Shown here piece after piece: positions 33,701 through 42,488 of a stretch of DNA of 64,000 bases. Positions within the stretch are counted from its first letter, which is position 1. The number at the start of each line of letters is the position of its first letter. The notes below the pieces were generated by a model. That model made no database searches. It worked only from the letters and a program-made list of their open reading frames with translations, and was not told where the DNA came from. Position numbers and translations under genes: made by a program. Source of the stretch: DAOMNN01 sp050486545 (GTDB taxonomy: Bacteria; Pseudomonadota; Gammaproteobacteria; Burkholderiales; Rhodocyclaceae); contig JBJHDM010000012.1 in the NCBI GenBank assembly GCA_050486545.1, positions 1-64,000 on the forward strand, given 5' to 3'.

Positions 33701-36700
33701 CATCGGCGCCGGCCTGCGAGATCGCCGCGCTGGTCGCGTGCGTGGCCAGGTCGTGCAGTTCGCGCCGGGCGGCCACGAGCACGTCGCCGCCACCGCTCAC
33801 GGTGACGTCGTTCGCGATGCGTGCCTGTGCGTTCTCCTCGGCCAGCGTCACCGCGACCGCCGAGCCGAACTTGATCGGGAAGCCGCCGCTGTCGTCGGTG
33901 CCCGGCGCGTCGGCGCCATCGGCTTCGGCCCCGTCGGAGGCCGCACCGACCTTGCCGGTCACCAGCGCGGTCGCACCTTCGTCCCTGGCGGCGACGTCGC
34001 CCGCCTCTTCGTCGCTGTCGTCGTCCGCGTCGCTTGCGGAGGTCTCAGCGCCGACCGCGAGTCGCGTCGTCCGCGATTCGGCGCGTACCGTGACGTCGCC
34101 ACCGTCGAGTTCGACATCGCGGGCGATCAGCGCAAGCGTGTCGCTGCGCACGTCGGCGATCGCCGCGGCGATGCCCAGCCCGGCCGTGCCTTCGGCCTCG
34201 GCCCTCGCCGTCACCGAGTAGTCGTTGTCGCTGCGTGCGGCCACGGTCAGACTGCCTGCGCCGAGCGCATCGCCTGTGCCGAGCCGGGCACGCGTGTCGA
34301 TCGCCGCTTCGGCGTAGGCGACGGTGGCCGACACCCCGACGGTGGCCCCACCGGTCGCGCTGCTCGCCGCGGCAACGTCCAGCGAGTTGCGGCCGGTGGC
34401 CAGGATCGCGACTGCGCGCGGCTTGGGGTCGGCCGGCAGAGGCGGGTCGACCGGGTGGTCGTTGACGATGCGTGCGCCGTCCTCGACCTCGGCGACCGTC
34501 GTCGACTCGAGGCGCGCGTAGACCCCGGCGGCGCCCAGCCCGAGCGTGCCGCCGTCGCCGCTGCCTGCCATCGACGCATAGGCGACCAGGGTGTGCGTGC
34601 CGTCGGCCTCGATGTGCAGGCTGTCGGGCGCGAGGTTGACGGTGCCGCTGCCGCCAATCGCCGCGGTGGTGTGGACGGTGCTCGTCGCCCAGTTGAATAC
34701 GCCTCCGACGCCGACGGTACTGCCCAGCGCCGTGACGTTGCCGGCCAGGTTGACGGTTTCGACACGGTTCGTCGCGCGCAGCAGGACCGCGGCATCCCAG
34801 GCGATCTCGCGCCCGGCGAAGTCGGTGTGCGTGCCGTCGCCGGCCTGGGCCGAGCTCGTCGCGTCGCCGTCGATGCGCGCCGTGGCGGTGCTGTGCACAT
34901 TGACGTAGTTGACCGCGCCGCCGACCGACACGGCGGTCTCGGAGCCGGTCTCGAGCGAGGTGCCGGCATAGGTCGACAGGGCATCCTCGGGACGGGCGGC
35001 GTCCTCGCCGGTCAGGTCGTCGAGCGAACCGGGCCCGTCCTCGCCGCCCCAGCCGCCGCGCGCCGGCAGCACGACCTCGGCGACGACCGCGATCCGTCCG
35101 GCCTCGACCGTCGCGCTGGAGGGAATTTCCGCCCGGGCATCGAGCACGAGATCCGTGACGGCCACTGCCGCTGCGATCGCGAGCGGATTGCCGTCCGAGC
35201 CGTCGGCCGCGGAGACCGCGCCGGCGATCGCGTGCGTCGCGACGTCGTCCTCGCGGACCTCGGCGAGCACGGCCAGGTCGCCGCCGGCCCGGACGGTGCC
35301 GTCGACGACGGCCTCGGCCTGCGAGGCGCCGAGGCTGACCGCGACCGCGGCCCCGAGGTCGAGCGGCAGGCCACCGTCTCCCTCGCCGGCCGGGGCGTCG
35401 CGCGCATCGTCGATGTCCGACGACTGCTTGCCGGTGAAGCCGGTGATGAAATCCGCGACCCCGCCGCTGTCGCCCTCGGCCGTCGCGTCGCCGTCTTCCG
35501 CCTGGCCGTCGGGCGCGCCGGTCGAGGCGATTGCATGGCGGCGGGCGGTATGGGTCTCGGCGATCACGGCCACGTCGCCGGCCACGCGCGTGCTGCCGTC
35601 CAGGCGCGCGGTGCTGGTCGTGGCGGTATCCAGCACGGCGGCCGCCAGGCCGACCGAACCGCCCGGGCTGGCCTCGTTGTGTGCGGTGACGCTGAAGTCG
35701 TTGTGCGTGACGGCCTCGACGAGGAGCGCGCCGAACTGCGGGTCCGTCCCGCCGGGTGCGGTGAGGTGCGCGTCAGCGACGGTCTCGAGGTTCTTCGCGA
35801 TGCCGATCGCGAGGGTGCCGGCGAAATAGGTGTCGTTGTCGCCGGCGCGGGTAGCGGCGTCGAGCGCGAGGGTGTTGTCGCTCGTCGCGCGCACGGCGAG
35901 GGTGTCGCCCGCGCGCACGTCCGCGCCCGCGGCGATCTGCGCGGCGGTGCGGCCCTTGAGCTCACCGTAGATCGCCGCGACGCCGGCCAGATCGCCGTTG
36001 GCCTCGGTCGACAGGCTGACGTCGCGGGTCGCCGTGGCGGCGATCGTGAGGTCGCCGCTCGCCTCGAGGATCGCGGAGTCGTGCACGACGATCTCGGCGC
36101 TCGTGTCGGCAATGCCGAAGCCGACGTCGAATGCCGGGATCTCGTCGAGCAGGCCCTGGAGCAGATCCACCGCCAGGCCGCGCAACTGGTTCGTGTCGGT
36201 GGCCGAATCGCTGACCGTCGCACTTGCGTTCGCCGCGAGCACGATCTCGCCGCCGCGCAGCGTGCCGTGTACGTCGATGCGCGCCGCGGCGCTGGCCACG
36301 CCGAGGCGGGTCGCGTCGGTTTGGGATGCGTCGAGCGTGATCTTGCCGCCGGCATGGCCGTTGTCCGCGAACGCGAGCAGTGCGGCGTCCTGCTCCACGG
36401 TGATGTTCGGAGCGACCAGCGTGATCGCGCCCGAGTCGCCGATCGACGCGGCGACGTCGCGTGCGGCGCCGAGAACGCCGCCGCCGACCGTGCGCGTATT
36501 GATCACTGCGCCGCTTCTCACGACAATGCTCTCGTCGGCGATCCAGAGCGCTTCGCCCACCTCGAAGTCGTTGCGGCCGGAAACCTCGATATGGTCCGGG
36601 TCGATCAGGAAGCGGCCGCCCGCCCCCTCGGTCGCGCCGACATCGACACTCCCGCCCTCGAGCGTGACGGTGTGGCGCGCGCTGATCTCGACGAAGCCGC

Positions 36701-37748
36701 CGTCCCCGCTGTCACCACCACGTGCGCGCACCGTCGCGCCTTCGCTGAGCGTCGCGCGCTCTTCGCCGTACACCACGATGGTGCCGCCCGCGGAGTCGCT
36801 GCCCCGTCCCGACGCGTCGAGCTGCGAGCCGCTCTCCAGCGTGACGCTGCCGCCGGCCGTGATCAGCACGGAGCCCCCGGAACGCCCGTCGCGGCCGCGC
36901 GCATCGATCTCGCCCGAGATGCGTGCCTCGTCCCGGGCCACAATGACGATGTCGCCGTCCGCGACCTCGATGTCGGTGCCGATCCTGAGTGCCGACACGT
37001 TGACCGCGCCCTGGAACAGGGCTTCGTGCTCGGTGTCGGCCAGGCGCGTGTTCAGATGCCCTGCGATGTCGACCGCATGACCGTGGAAGAGGATCAGGTT
37101 CTGTGCTTCAACCCGGCCCTGGATGCTGATCAGGCCATCGGGCGAGACCGGCACGTCGCCATCGAGCAGGCGCGCAACGTGGCTGTCGCTGATCGTGCCG
37201 TCGGGCGCGATGATCTGCTGCATGAAGCCCGTGGTCGGGGTGGCGACGGCGAGGCTGCCGACGTTGACCTGCCCGGTTGCACTGACGAGAAAACCGTGTG
37301 GATCGGCAAACACGACGTTGCCGCCGATCACGCCGTCCTGGTAGCTGTTGAGCGTACCGTGGATCGCGACCCGGCTGTCATGGACCAGGTTGATCAGGTT
37401 GCTGGTCTGCTGCGGCAGATAGAGATTCGCGGTGTGGGTCTCCGCGACCTGGAAATGGTGGAAGGAGTTGAACGCATTGGCCCCGCGCACCGTGCCGGTG
37501 TGGATGTCGACGACGCCCGGCGTGGTTTGAATCAGCTGCGTCTGCGTCCGTCCATCGGTGACGATGCCGAGTGCCGTGTCGGCCTGGGCGCTTCCGGTCG
37601 CCGCGCCGAGTGCGATCAGGATGGACCAGCTCAATGGGTGCGGTCGCAAGGATCGACCATGCTTCCCCGTCGCCGCGTGGCTGTGTCGCGCGTGTACGTC
37701 CGTGCGCTGACGTGGCCTGGAGCGCGTTGTGCCGGATATCCTGGTCAT
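18765..37748 (-). CDS. Giant two-partner secretion exoprotein TpsA, FxxPxG (LktA-type) filamentous adhesin
   Basis: This is a secreted filamentous beta-helix protein of 6,327 residues from the ATG whose codon ends at 37748 (GGAG nine bases upstream; longer starts up to 38021 exist). Residues 1-56 form an extended signal peptide with a basic front and AQA cleavage site. A TPS secretion domain follows (57 to about 300) with NSFHHFQV and the motif FADPHG at 147-152, which fits the FxxPxG group that includes Fusobacterium leukotoxin LktA. About 450-2400 holds four super-repeats, each with an acidic insert. About 2500-3570 has some 18 Gly/Ala-rich repeats of about 63 residues. About 4350-6327 is an aromatic-rich solenoid with two CX7C pairs (C4818/C4826, C5179/C5187) and a helical insertion near 5450-5585. 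There is no membrane anchor, sorting signal or recognisable toxin domain. Adhesin, biofilm or matrix function is family inference. Confidence 0.93.
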   Translation of the reverse strand: MTRISGTTRSRPRQRTDVHARHSHAATGKHGRSLRPHPLSWSILIALGAATGSAQADTALGIVTDGRTQTQLIQTTPGVVDIHTGTVRGANAFNSFHHFQVAETHTANLYLPQQTSNLINLVHDSRVAIHGTLNSYQDGVIGGNVVFADPHGFLVSATGQVNVGSLAVATPTTGFMQQIIAPDGTISDSHVARLLDGDVPVSPDGLISIQGRVEAQNLILFHGHAVDIAGHLNTRLADTEHEALFQGAVNVSALRIGTDIEVADGDIVIVARDEARISGEIDARGRDGRSGGSVLITAGGSVTLESGSQLDASGRGSDSAGGTIVVYGEERATLSEGATVRARGGDSGDGGFVEISARHTVTLEGGSVDVGATEGAGGRFLIDPDHIEVSGRNDFEVGEALWIADESIVVRSGAVINTRTVGGGVLGAARDVAASIGDSGAITLVAPNITVEQDAALLAFADNGHAGGKITLDASQTDATRLGVASAAARIDVHGTLRGGEIVLAANASATVSDSATDTNQLRGLAVDLLQGLLDEIPAFDVGFGIADTSAEIVVHDSAILEASGDLTIAATATRDVSLSTEANGDLAGVAAIYGELKGRTAAQIAAGADVRAGDTLAVRATSDNTLALDAATRAGDNDTYFAGTLAIGIAKNLETVADAHLTAPGGTDPQFGALLVEAVTHNDFSVTAHNEASPGGSVGLAAAVLDTATTSTARLDGSTRVAGDVAVIAETHTARRHAIASTGAPDGQAEDGDATAEGDSGGVADFITGFTGKQSSDIDDARDAPAGEGDGGLPLDLGAAVAVSLGASQAEAVVDGTVRAGGDLAVLAEVREDDVATHAIAGAVSAADGSDGNPLAIAAAVAVTDLVLDARAEIPSSATVEAGRIAVVAEVVLPARGGWGGEDGPGSLDDLTGEDAARPEDALSTYAGTSLETGSETAVSVGGAVNYVNVHSTATARIDGDATSSAQAGDGTHTDFAGREIAWDAAVLLRATNRVETVNLAGNVTALGSTVGVGGVFNWATSTVHTTAAIGGSGTVNLAPDSLHIEADGTHTLVAYASMAGSGDGGTLGLGAAGVYARLESTTVAEVEDGARIVNDHPVDPPLPADPKPRAVAILATGRNSLDVAAASSATGGATVGVSATVAYAEAAIDTRARLGTGDALGAGSLTVAARSDNDYSVTARAEAEGTAGLGIAAAIADVRSDTLALIARDVELDGGDVTVRAESRTTRLAVGAETSASDADDDSDEEAGDVAARDEGATALVTGKVGAASDGAEADGADAPGTDDSGGFPIKFGSAVAVTLAEENAQARIANDVTVSGGGDVLVAARRELHDLATHATSAAISQAGADADGESASGISVSAAVSVTLLAQRADALLGDPAGGDPDGTLDAGNLYIDAGRLRVAAELDMPARGEAPGIGDFGGEDADADALNGFASASVQGAGDIVSFAGSVNYLDVDSHATARIGTGATIALDGDAPAAADEDADRLLTFAGVLDVEARARVETITVAGNRAESGKVGIGGAFNWVRQDTHVVAELKQAEVNATGTGADLNVIAARSDRMVVLTPVSGEAGETVGVGAAVALGMLAGSARAELDQGTANLTTDGTLTVAAHGDTDTVVSASSAVSGSAKVGFSATVAYSELETSTQALARSATGGTDPRLRVGALRIEAADATRHSTVANAEAEGGAAVGIAAAVADLDATTTATLAARVESDGDVLVFADLASSLNEVEATTRAGDSEEADESAQTSGNDGGSTDFTRGKAEQGEDKLDGRMADAGDDQGAGGGDFSLKLGGALALNFTDRTVRATVEDDTDVLAGGDVAIVARIEDSGLRNWAEAGTISKSSDGGTPVSLGAAVAVGLYANTAEALVGRNVSIEAEHVGVGATVSLPLGASLDMWTDLDGWIAFFKGKPGIDDVDGRITDWAKAQIHTYASATAASEADSVTIAGAVNYVDFTNRAVAWVGEGSTLTAHAADDLGADGPRFTTELRAADPDDEDAEADTFSWARAVTVAAATHTATIDVAGNFDSLLNPGMSGDGGKFALGAAFNWVNHENTALAGVDAGTVITAESADVAVTAHAFDQVIAISPTSGSGSGIAGNGIVTLTRVDNQTHAAISNEATIRTRELEVDAQQLLSIWSVAGALTSADNAALGFAVAANDLNATTSAFVGDIARLDPLRFGSAQVRADVLDPAVQADFVRVAARTEGIAGTGALAGSLSGGSSEGESGDRGEGLGGRTTQALDGRSAAANAGADEATADDEDTLDLGVDTLNDNADASESAADQQNPDGPDAGGLNPTNLAAEDDTTQSQHSQQKSSQSFGLAVSGSATINLSDMTTRAWIEDADLAPLDAVGLARVDVVAVNDTDLISVSGAGALYRADKSGGSGNKSVAIAGAVAYNLLENTTEAAVRGSQLIDAGTVNVEAITSGDQIAVGLGLAVNTSAGDTKSASIAGSVSIARTRNETLATIEDSTIRIDRAIPIGHDATQDHVGVLAYDRSRIASGGGALALGGAVGVGAAVSVNLIGNTVDAAIVDAALTNVGNVHVQALTQNRILGLAAMVGVNKSGTAAIGGSGVFNRIGNDVGARIEDGTVLASVRGNVDVIAAGTSDDPALGTQAAFAGRAYEPGADFDGGEAFDPDYEAVEDGDALGDLPELPRPDGTGEAIIGVAGTLSVSGKAAIGLSFVGNWIESTYTAQIVDSSVDAAGTVTVAAADTAQVVGVAVGGGVATGKFAGVGSVVANVIRSEATATVVGKSRAEGDPDPVADVRAANLSIEADKTGRIYSVAGALAFGGKAGVGAAVGYNEITTTTRAGLDGALVVLDRGTETDREAQVSATSSSAIYGGAIMGAAAGKAALGGSVVINRIGQTVEAALTNGTVLDARTLTVQAGDGQGADIWALAGNIAGAGKAAIGMAVAYNEIGGWTEGAANRFAATIDGAELRVTDTLDVRAELESDVQTLAATGQFAGSVAAGGSVAVSTIQTRAEAGIANTTLNAGIGDPGAGTLQAHVAARDDSTIRAASGSLQGAGKAAFGLASTVNRIDTLVSASVSGGTLRVRDLVVDGYSKALIQTLAAGLAAGGKAGVAGSVSVNLVGTEVDARITNGADVFARNNVGVLAENRDTVQVIGGALGFGVVGGMAGSVAVNLIDGVTTAAIDGAATRVTALAEQDAALTVNSGRLANRPATIVFDAGRANESLDEYSGQVTTTSLYEVADREVHGLAVNATSTQHVAVAAGSVGIAVNPKGSVGLAATVNVNRIGGETQAVIDGATINADNGDAHARQQVDVKASSHAHTAGVVAGLGVGLVGIGGAAAVDLVDRVTVASIADAAVDARERVMVDARSTQGITAIAASGSAGAAALTGSAPVSVVDTRTSASVERSRIRAGDLSVKADSDSAFSHIAGALGFGGLAGAAAVSVIINEATTTAFIADAPHDVGTPSGLELTGDLSVEATTTTQVNNIAAGASLAGTALAGMASVVLVDTTTHAWLDNVELNHANQRARQAEILATDTLTVHSIAGGVALGGTAVSAAVNVLVGQSNTAAWIADSTINTTQAVTVAAERDWQIEHLTISGAVGGGIALSGGVGVILLGQGGPGADVLGGEIDRDDGSSLDMVDGAVTADNHLDPSVDMLSTDERTALSGVSRGGVGSAVRAGGDHAVTSGIHGSTVRAGSVSVTAESRTHTDTLVGAGAIGLSIAGVGGAVAVTRIANRVESVIEASTVQSAGSITVGAYDRDGAGGAAAEVVTWAGGASLGIGLGAAWSDVQVRNRVNASAGGDLRIGDGTLAITAEDTTSIASEANGMALGAAAAGVAVSRALKHSDVSAGIAPGATVGLLNPLASLPSSGPVAALDVSIHATVGGRISSETIGAAGGLLVAANAAVATAEERSTVVAEVGEEATIGADDAHHRGHVTLSVDAAARPNTYARAAGGAVSAGAGIGAAVAEATARTDVQAYVRSGATVYARELDIVGRVLVPTGQRTAQAYAIVGTGGLLLGANATVAKAESRAHGTAQVARGATIHGAETIEVRAVNNTRQEADAIGVALGLVAAGAVLADANAYSNTLAAFDGHLDSPAGTLTVTANGHDILLARTTSGSGGVLAGAAALSKTLDASRTHARIQGEGVSGTDPLTVGNLIVRANHLADFDGSANSVQASVAGASGAWVEHTIRPTVETSLGNGARVVASNIELSADNRAIKNRISGDNARGASGGVLNAAAVKSETAVTFRTRVRVGEGAEAAVIGNPLVNPGRILLSAQETVDLRDQTRLDTGGAVTIARAESLIRVNDTAGTPTDPVGMAILIGTGARLDSVGAILATTRMNAEIATSANAKTYGLAGAAQGRSESVATARQRIVVGSDAELLAYGDIRLMPGQREIDLTNISGSLTYLDLRANTDLFNKTAIPIPGLPHALAEARNDSLVVIEDGARVASVRDVHLGTRDAQLFVNALGVAKDLYRQAAEDIGNAIGGLVGADEVSLETVAGDSIRHSDRIVLVDGSAEAGIHNHQWLRIDFDSNWPQGGHDLSTHRVDEGNISEGVSFSVNHVSLVVSIWDRISELQGLMADHAGNGPAVAAYRAEIDRLVAQLATLNLNGETPAADGEAGTPLTLEDLENFAGNNDMVLTVIDLDPILASPGNVFVTADLLVGTGDISAPGDASILIDNYTPYYLRIHGMEIPWLDRGRLVFNNRPETTNAGIADRNRHPSWVIIDGYGRREAAFGTIETAATTADPLIRVVNHYDPDGALYDGRYRAPDIWVVGDLNNVGGLVALSSTGSVVVSAELNAGQLEIDAGLDFVLNYVPTFRHITGDPKYLWQSQAHANECVTGSGTNCEPYKGSSTSNIQHTSDGLVIAANNVYISARYLNINGTIRSGLPEWAIVLPAALDTVIADAQAAYDAAIANGHSTEGLRLVELTEWTWGSMEPGASTEVDILESASQGFGGARRKAWWNAEEQRIELDGVRVQGGYIELVGEMMSTGGGQLEVIDGFGSIRIVNETNHDLLLNTLDTGRGVEGTIRIVDLGIEDGKRLVGGVEVGDYRTTTYSRIGDLVHVVDNRTLDTDGRANHFVVDPYAGTTAAYSPTAGLRYAWVTGRGAVEKRSYYFEKKSASFFGLFDLDWIIPANYNWENYLDQWFTDNEPLLQGDFLARTGDLGGVHAGGGQYAYSYSQVSMSEWETLPGSSGRRCSSTFLGLCTEYTYWQWVERQRGVKDFYTHSVKADHDIAIRFTGFETGLLDITSDGRVLIGGNLLNESGNTSIQAAAIRALSDQYMIFAHDLDLVSTGGDIGRDGDPLHLRLSGTLSASSAGGNIHLDQLADPLRNPDGDLWIDRVEAAGGNVSLGAAGSILMREAGSLIEGAHVQLEARFGSVGTSDAHVRIDTLDGEQGLFDATAGNGVFVTQIDGDLNVRQIATDGDVHLRVANGSLIDANPEERRDDRVISALEQLWSELGLIDEAAAQASVDDTRVAIEGVKRGEYDEYWHLRGLRLEETSPGVLEYIADAYDADFVFAYSAQDRSTLADLQGLTGAQLDEMEESRTARYHDLHAAYGADAYDPLWSYTWAEGELDAIAEGHLWTRQQLEFAISSGLLEWTPGRDPRIQAPNIIGANIVLEVHSGTIGKILDDDVFIDVSQGLGALDPDARREALIALAAAEIDDIELGEDWIRITQLDNVVLEATGSITASARDGIYLGSTLGHDLVLDHVQGPIVRLTTPEGIEGVTDGRPVLEGGEVILEARDGHIGTPELPLHVAISEHLTARTGGAIHLVQHDHDLTIGRMFAPEGAFLEVLDGGVSGRFADGLAVNAGSLTIGASGGVGTSATDRLAIRLDAGGRLEITSGGDVFLLAPDAGLDEVWIDAAGRVLLGAAGDVLLESITAGAAGAGAVVVTSDGAIRGHEEGEEHDHIHASADDAGVELEAGTGIGDPTNPLRVWTAAIAAETLSGDIHLVLPRATHASLLTGPGLIDVDALDDLGFDLISGGTGIDLRVAGQLAGTRLESPNGTIEALANAGDIDEVEAEGDVTLTTFEDLRLGTVWTASDVELVSGGDLDFDNVIASGSARLRSYGDLDGGMLQIGEGLQIAVGTRWWDGASKPASIRLGTFGAKWAEFEATYGIEFGLGAVYDHLYLQADYIEGHVEHLTANGPALEMIVRGSSGEAATSAQLDVDAPLGLYFPVYAAIDSVLTTTARNVLLEEGFVPGQMEIFTPDAHLYMNNRTPAPVRASVQLHELDFRFFLEQNLNDTYTDSYIVWYAPGFTVRVPNYASGHTGSLDYEGTSVVRDSGIFAELQNIEATTWIGAPMMDEPAEDDDPLNTEDDFPVNLGTAAVIGTSSIGPEG
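27030..30240 (-). repeat. About 18 short Gly/Ala-rich repeats in tpsA
   Basis: Successive blocks follow a pattern like [19 protein letters not shown][E/R/L]I-xxxTxAxI, for example [35 protein letters not shown] and [18 protein letters not shown] count about 18 between the given limits, with a mean period near 63 residues, as expected for turns of a beta-solenoid. Confidence 0.75.
30790..35520 (-). repeat. Four ~1.5 kb tandem super-repeats in tpsA with acidic inserts
   Basis: Acidic Asp/Glu/Ser/Gly-rich low-complexity inserts lie at about 35370-35515, 33870-34060, 32375-32560 and 30790-31120, a spacing close to 1.5 kb (490-500 residues). Each is preceded by a block like [20 protein letters not shown]. 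Each is followed by GAAVAVxL-type and GGDVxVxA-type blocks, then by an [A/S]GAVNYVxxxxxATARI-type block, then a VGVGGAFNWV-type block. Copies are diverged in sequence, so the duplication is old or under relaxed constraint. Confidence 0.8.
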
Positions 37749-38228
37749 CGACTTTGTCTCCCTGGCGTCCTGCCGGATCGGGCCCGGCGTCGCGCGTTCT
37801 TGTTGGTTCTTGTGCATCGCGTCGGTCCGCATCGAGCTGTCGGCGCTGGCCGGACCGTCGCGCATGCTCATGAATGGGAGCGGGAGCAGGCGCGTAGGCG
37901 AATACCTACACGATGGGACTGGCATGATGCCATAGCCATGATCGGGCGCAAATCGGGATTTGATCCGATTCGTGACATCGTTGTCGGTCGGCGGCAAGCA
38001 AGTGCCATGCCTCGGTCGCAAAGCCGGAGCAGATACAACTGGTTACAAGTTGCCTGCAGCGCAGGTGGGGCGGCTTGCTGCCGTCAGTGTAAAAAAATCC
38101 GACATCGAAGCGGGCTGTCTTCACGCATGCAGCATGCCGAGTGGACGCTGCGTGACAGCGGGCGGAAGCTGTCACAAAATCTTCATTCGGCTGCAATACA
38201 CTGCGGGCTCGAACAGGGAGCACAGGAC
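37749..38228. promoter_or_regulatory. 480-base divergent control region between tpsA and phoB
   Basis: This is the longest non-coding stretch of the window. It holds several dyads: TGGCAT-G-ATGCCA (37920-37932), CAAATC-GG-GATTTG (37949-37962) nested with AATCGG-N8-CCGATT (37951-37970), CAACT-N7-AGTTG (38036-38052) and GTGACAGC-N8-GCTGTCAC (38152-38175). It also has an A7 run at 38091-38097 and a repeated GCATGC at 38125-38137. No convincing sigma-70 box pair for tpsA was found. Confidence 0.6.
38141..38202. promoter_or_regulatory. phoB: PHO-box-like sites, phoB promoter
   Basis: On the plus strand CTGTCAC-AAAA-TCTTCAT (38169-38186) follows the 7+4+7 layout of a PHO box: half 1 matches CTGTCAT at 6/7 and half 2 at 4/7. 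TACACT (38197-38202) lies ten bases further as a -10 box, the usual arrangement for PhoB-activated promoters. On the minus strand CTGTCAC-GCAG-CGTCCAC (38158-38141) gives a second, weaker site facing tpsA. The strong halves of both form a perfect eight-base inverted repeat. Confidence 0.5.
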
Positions 38229-38930
38229 ATGCCAGCAAACATTCTTCTGGTGGAAGACGAGCCTGCGATCCAGGAACTGATCGCAGTCAATCTGACCCGA
38301 TCCGGGCACCATGTCGTCCGGGTTTCGGATGCCGAGACGGCGCAGCGGGTCGTTCGCGACGCCTTGCCCGACCTGATCCTGCTCGACTGGATGCTGCCGG
38401 GCATGTCGGGTGTCGAGTTCGCACGGCGACTCCGCACGGACGAGCGTACGCGGATGATCCCCGTCATCATGCTCACCGCCCGCGGCGAGGAGCAGGACAA
38501 GGTCGCCGGGCTGGAGACGGGGGCGGACGATTACATCACCAAGCCGTTCAGCCCGCGCGAACTCGTCGCCCGGATCAAGGCGGTCCTGCGGAGGCGTGCG
38601 CCGCAGGTCACCGAGGATGCGGTGGAGGCCGGAGGGCTTCGGCTCGATCCGAGCACCCATCGCGTGAGTGCCGAGGGGCAGACCTTGTCCCTCGGCCCGA
38701 CCGAATTCCGGTTGCTGCATTTCCTGATGACCCATCCCGAACGCGTGCATTCGCGCACGCAACTGCTCGACCAGGTCTGGGGGGATCACGTGTTTGTCGA
38801 AGAGCGCACCGTCGACGTGCACATCCGGCGTCTGCGCGCCGCGCTCGAGCCCTCCGGCCATGACCGGTTGATCCAGACGGTGCGCGGAAGCGGATACCGG
38901 TTCTCGGTACAGATCGAGGCGATGGACTGA
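38229..38930 (+). CDS. phoB: Phosphate regulon response regulator PhoB
   Basis: PhoB is a DNA-binding response regulator activated by PhoR under phosphate limitation. It has 233 residues from the ATG at 38229, with GGGAG eight bases upstream. The receiver domain (1-120) shows acidic residues in [10 protein letters not shown], the phospho-acceptor aspartate in ILLDWMLPG, and TKPFSPREL with the conserved lysine. The winged-helix domain (about 130-228) shows [36 protein letters not shown] and the wing RGSGYRF. The frame stays open upstream through the whole intergenic region and antisense to tpsA; that extension is not coding. phoR follows after 62 bases. Confidence 0.97.
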   Translation: MPANILLVEDEPAIQELIAVNLTRSGHHVVRVSDAETAQRVVRDALPDLILLDWMLPGMSGVEFARRLRTDERTRMIPVIMLTARGEEQDKVAGLETGADDYITKPFSPRELVARIKAVLRRRAPQVTEDAVEAGGLRLDPSTHRVSAEGQTLSLGPTEFRLLHFLMTHPERVHSRTQLLDQVWGDHVFVEERTVDVHIRRLRAALEPSGHDRLIQTVRGSGYRFSVQIEAMD

Positions 38931-38992
38931 ATGCCGGCGGACGCAGCAATGGGCTTCGCTCCGGCATAATCCCCCGATCGATCTCGCTTCCG

Positions 38993-40345
38993 TTGGCGGT
39001 CACCATCGACAAGTCGTCCCTGCACCCCTGGCTGGCTCCGGTGAGCATCCTGGCCTTGCTCGGCCTGGCGGCCGCCATCGTCGGGGCAACGCTCGCTCCC
39101 ATGCTTGGCGCGGTCCTGTTCGCGGGCGGCGCCGTCGCGCTGATGGTGTGGCTGATCGTGCACCTGCAGCGCTTGACCCGCTGGGCAGCGGGATCCCGGG
39201 ATGCTCCGGTGCCCTTCGCGCCCGGTCCGTTCGAGCCGCTCTCCGAAGAGTTGGTACGGCGTGTACGCGAAGCGCGCGAAGAGCGTGAGCAGCTCGTGAC
39301 CGAACTCGAACGTTTTCGCGCGGCGAGCCAGGCCATGCCTGACGGACTGATCTACCTTTCCGGCCACGATACGATCGATTGGCTCAATCGCAGGGCCGAG
39401 CAGCACTTCGGGCTGCGCCATGCCAGCGACACCGGTCTGCTCCTGTCCGGCCTCGTGCGCCAGGCCGAACTGGTCCGTCACCTCGAGTCGGGATTGGCCG
39501 ATGAACCGCTGGTGATCTCTTCTCCCCGGCGCCCGGGGACGCGGCTACTGGTCCAGGTCGTCCCATTCGGCCAGGACCGGCGCATGCTCGTCTCGAGGGA
39601 TGTGACGCAGATCGAAAAGCTCGAGACGATGCGCCGCGACTTCATCGCCAACGTGTCGCACGAACTGCGTACGCCGCTGACCGTGGTGAGCGGTTTCCTC
39701 GAAACCGTCGCCGACGGCCTCGACGACCTGTCTCGCGAGGATGTTCTCCGCTTCCTGAATCTCGCCCTCGATCAATCGACCCGCATGCAACGCCTGATCG
39801 AGGACCTGCTGACCCTCTCGGCGCTCGAGACCGGGGCGCCGGCACCGACCGAGGAGCGGGTCGACGCCTGCACGCTGGTGCGCATGGTGTGTCAGGAAGC
39901 CGAGCTGCTGTCTGCCGGTCGCCACGACATCGTGCTTCAACTCGACCCGCGCGACGAGGGCGACCTGTTGCTCGGCAGCCAGAAGGAACTGCATTCGGCG
40001 TTCGCGAACCTGGCGACCAATGCCGTGCGGTATACGCCCGCGGGTGGCAGGATCGTGATGAGCTGGTGCCGTACGGCCGCAGGCGCCGAGTACTCGGTGA
40101 CCGACGACGGTATCGGGATCGACCCGAAGCACATTGCGCGGCTGACCGAGCGCTTCTTCCGCGTCGACCGGAGCCGGTCGCGGGAAACGGGGGGGACGGG
40201 ACTGGGCCTGGCCATCGTCAAGCACATCGTCTCCCGCCACCAGGCGGAACTGCACATCGAGAGCGAAGTAGGGAAGGGAAGTCGTTTCGTCGTCGCCTTC
40301 CCCGCCTCGCGGATCATGCGGGGTCGCCGACCGGTTCGTAGCTGA
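38993..40345 (+). CDS. phoR: Phosphate regulon sensor histidine kinase PhoR
   Basis: This is the membrane kinase partner of PhoB. The 450 residues show two adjacent membrane helices (about 12-55), then a charged helix and a PAS-like domain (about 105-195, QAMPDGLIYLSGHDTIDWLNRRAE in two parts). The H-box FIANVSHELRTPLTVVSGF follows, with the phospho-accepting histidine, then N-box LATNAVRYTP, G1 DDGIGIDPKH, F-box RFFRVD and G2 GGTGLGLAIVKHI. The start is an apparent TTG with a poor ribosome-binding site; no in-frame ATG lies before the first helix, so the true start is uncertain. The usual pst-phoU genes do not follow. Its last 32 bases overlap the end of the convergent gene. Confidence 0.92.
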   Translation: MAVTIDKSSLHPWLAPVSILALLGLAAAIVGATLAPMLGAVLFAGGAVALMVWLIVHLQRLTRWAAGSRDAPVPFAPGPFEPLSEELVRRVREAREEREQLVTELERFRAASQAMPDGLIYLSGHDTIDWLNRRAEQHFGLRHASDTGLLLSGLVRQAELVRHLESGLADEPLVISSPRRPGTRLLVQVVPFGQDRRMLVSRDVTQIEKLETMRRDFIANVSHELRTPLTVVSGFLETVADGLDDLSREDVLRFLNLALDQSTRMQRLIEDLLTLSALETGAPAPTEERVDACTLVRMVCQEAELLSAGRHDIVLQLDPRDEGDLLLGSQKELHSAFANLATNAVRYTPAGGRIVMSWCRTAAGAEYSVTDDGIGIDPKHIARLTERFFRVDRSRSRETGGTGLGLAIVKHIVSRHQAELHIESEVGKGSRFVVAFPASRIMRGRRPVRS

Positions 40346-41927
40346 CGTGATCGAAGTTCGAGCCTCTTGTCAGCAACTGGGTGAGGCGAAGCTGCCGGGC
40401 CTTGCCGTCATGTACTTCGACGACCCGATGGGGTTGGTACCATCCGCCTGGAAGGACCAAGGAAGCGGGTGCCTTGAGTGCAGGAACCTCGGGCAGGCTG
40501 AAAGCCTGCTGGAATGCGCCCCGATGCCCGGGGCCGAGGCCCATCTGGCGGACCGCGACGACTTTGGGCAATCCGTTGAGGATGCAGATCCCCGCCTCCA
40601 GCGTGCCGTCACCGCGGTATACCAGCCAGCTGATCAGCCCGAGAAGGAAGCGCTCGCCGTCGGGAGGGCGGATGCCGACGAGCTGGCGATGCTGCAGTCG
40701 CTCGACCGGTGGGGCGTGGCGCAGTCGGAACCCCCCGACGGACTGATCGGCCAGCTCCCAGTGCTCGCAGGTGAAACCGAGCTTGGCTGCGCGCCGGCGG
40801 CGCATCTGCTCGGTATCCTCGGAACCAGCCTCGGTTGCACGTTCGCCGAAAGTCAGCAGGGTGATGTCGCTGCGCAGGCTGCGCTGCGTGACCAGCCCGC
40901 CCGGTTGCTCGAACAGCTTTCCCTGGATGTGGAAACCGATCGCCAGCCAGTCCCCGGTCAGTTCGGCCTCGCCGCGGCAGCCCCGACGCGGGAAGCGCCG
41001 GCCGACCGATGCGAGTCCCCATGGCCGGTAGAGCGACAGGAGCAGCCTTGAGCTTGGTTCGACGGGGCAGTCCTCGCCGAGCCCGAGGGCGGACGGTTTG
41101 ACCCCTTGCTTGAACTGCGTCAATACCGCCTGGATCTGCCCTGCGAGGCGGGTGCCATCGAAACGTCGCAGGTTGGAAGAAGAAGCCTGGAGGACGCCGA
41201 TCGGCCGCAGTCCGTGATCGGCTGCCAGATCCAGTCCGTAGGCGGTGGGCTTGACGGCCTCGTCGGATTCCTCGGGGCTGTGGAGGCTGCAGTACGGCGC
41301 GAAGCGCTGCGCCCAGCGGCAGATCCAGCCGAACTCGCGCTCGCTGCGCCCGAACGGGTTGGACAGATCGACGAGCAGGACCGAGATGTAGGCTTCGGTC
41401 GCACTCTGCGCCTTCCACACCTCGTTGAGCGGATCGGACACACGGATGCGCGCGACTCCCTGCGCCTCGGCCATCGAGAAGCTTTCGTGCAGCTCGCCCC
41501 ACATGCCTTCGGGCAGCAGACGGTGCGCACGGAAGTACTCGATCAACGCCAGGCCCGCGTAGTACACGCGGCGCTGTGACAGCAGCGAACGCTGGTCGTC
41601 CAGCGTGCCGGAGGCCGCGTCGCGGCGTGTGATCTCGGCGTACGAGTGCGCCATGAGTTGCCACAGGGCGACCACCCGGCCGAGCGAGGCATTCTCGGCG
41701 CTGTCCGGCGGCAGAGGGTGCGATGCATAGCGCTTTGCGACCTCGCCCTGCACGAGATCGACCGTCGGACGCATGGCCTCGAGCACTTCTAGGTGCTGGT
41801 TGGGGGCGGGGGTGCCCTTCAGCAGCGCGTCGAGCATTGCCGCAAGGTCTTGTTGCGTCTCGTCGACGTTGAGCGGGTTGAGTTGCTTGAGCTGTTCCAG
41901 GCACTCTGCGGGGGTTCGGCAGTCCAT
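40314..41927 (-). CDS. Conserved protein of unknown function with PilZ-like motifs
   Basis: The 537-residue protein has no signal peptide and no membrane segment. The N-terminal half (1-290) is mostly helical and includes TLDDQRSLLSQRRVYYAGLA in the middle. The C-terminal part contains R310-x-x-x-R314 and later DQSVGG at 394-399, which resemble the RxxxR and [D/N]xSxxG motifs of c-di-GMP-binding PilZ domains. They lie about 80 residues apart, wider than in canonical PilZ. Two further blocks (ERFLLGLISWLVYRGDGTL and the following 90 residues) are beta-rich. I recall similar uncharacterised proteins in betaproteobacteria but cannot name a function. It is downstream of the HIT gene, and its 3' end overlaps phoR by 32 bases in convergent orientation. 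Confidence 0.7.
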   Translation of the reverse strand: MDCRTPAECLEQLKQLNPLNVDETQQDLAAMLDALLKGTPAPNQHLEVLEAMRPTVDLVQGEVAKRYASHPLPPDSAENASLGRVVALWQLMAHSYAEITRRDAASGTLDDQRSLLSQRRVYYAGLALIEYFRAHRLLPEGMWGELHESFSMAEAQGVARIRVSDPLNEVWKAQSATEAYISVLLVDLSNPFGRSEREFGWICRWAQRFAPYCSLHSPEESDEAVKPTAYGLDLAADHGLRPIGVLQASSSNLRRFDGTRLAGQIQAVLTQFKQGVKPSALGLGEDCPVEPSSRLLLSLYRPWGLASVGRRFPRRGCRGEAELTGDWLAIGFHIQGKLFEQPGGLVTQRSLRSDITLLTFGERATEAGSEDTEQMRRRRAAKLGFTCEHWELADQSVGGFRLRHAPPVERLQHRQLVGIRPPDGERFLLGLISWLVYRGDGTLEAGICILNGLPKVVAVRQMGLGPGHRGAFQQAFSLPEVPALKAPASLVLPGGWYQPHRVVEVHDGKARQLRLTQLLTRGSNFDHVSYEPVGDPA

Positions 41928-41942
41928 TCGTGCTCCGTCTCG

Positions 41943-42392
41943 TCATTCTTGTTGGCACTGCGCCGCGGATGGAATGTCCCCACCCGCGACAGCGAGCGCG
42001 GCGTCGATCGCCGTCGCCAGTTCCGCATCCGACGGCGCGTCATGCCGGGCGCCTGTGCGTCGGGCCGTCCCCCAGACCGGTTCCGGGAAATGCCGGTCGT
42101 CCCGGAAGCGCGGAATCACGTGCCAGTGCAGGTGGGCCACGACGTTCCCGAAGCTCGCCAGATTGATCTTGTCCGGTTCCATCAGACGGCGCAATGCCGT
42201 TTCGGTTGCCAGCACCACTGCGAGCAGGCGATCGCGCTGCCGTGCTTCGAGGTCGGTCATCTCGACGACATGGGCGTTCCAGATCACCCGGCAATAGCCC
42301 GGATAATCTGCGTCCTCCACCCGGATGACGCGGCAGGATCCATCACTCCACACGACCGATTCGTCGCTCGCGGAGCACAGCGGACACGTCAT
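41943..42392 (-). CDS. HIT family nucleotide-binding protein
   Basis: The 149 residues carry the histidine triad H87-L-H89-W-H91 in VVAHLHWHVIPR, the catalytic motif of nucleotide phosphohydrolases and transferases of the HIT superfamily. The CPLC at residues 3-6 may bind zinc, as in some family members. The substrate (a dinucleotide or nucleoside phosphoramidate, typical for the family) cannot be told from sequence. It lies 15 bases upstream of the PilZ-like gene on the same strand. Confidence 0.93.
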   Translation of the reverse strand: MTCPLCSASDESVVWSDGSCRVIRVEDADYPGYCRVIWNAHVVEMTDLEARQRDRLLAVVLATETALRRLMEPDKINLASFGNVVAHLHWHVIPRFRDDRHFPEPVWGTARRTGARHDAPSDAELATAIDAALAVAGGDIPSAAQCQQE

Positions 42393-42488
42393 CGAGGGGA
42401 CTCCGTTTGCGCCGACCTTAGCCCAAGCGTCAAGTGTAGTCGTTCGGAATCGCCACGCGAAGCAGGAAATGCGCCTTTCCGTGACGGA

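Noticed and set aside
27030..35520. Repeated pattern in tpsA as a CRISPR-like or satellite DNA array
   Set aside because: Repeats are protein-level, diverged in DNA sequence, keep the reading frame and have no constant-length spacers.
18978..38930. A 6,650-residue open frame on the plus strand, ending in PhoB
   Set aside because: It is the exact codon-register complement of tpsA plus the intergenic region. The translation is Arg/Gly/Asp-rich without domains until PhoB begins at 38229. It exists because tpsA avoids three codons.
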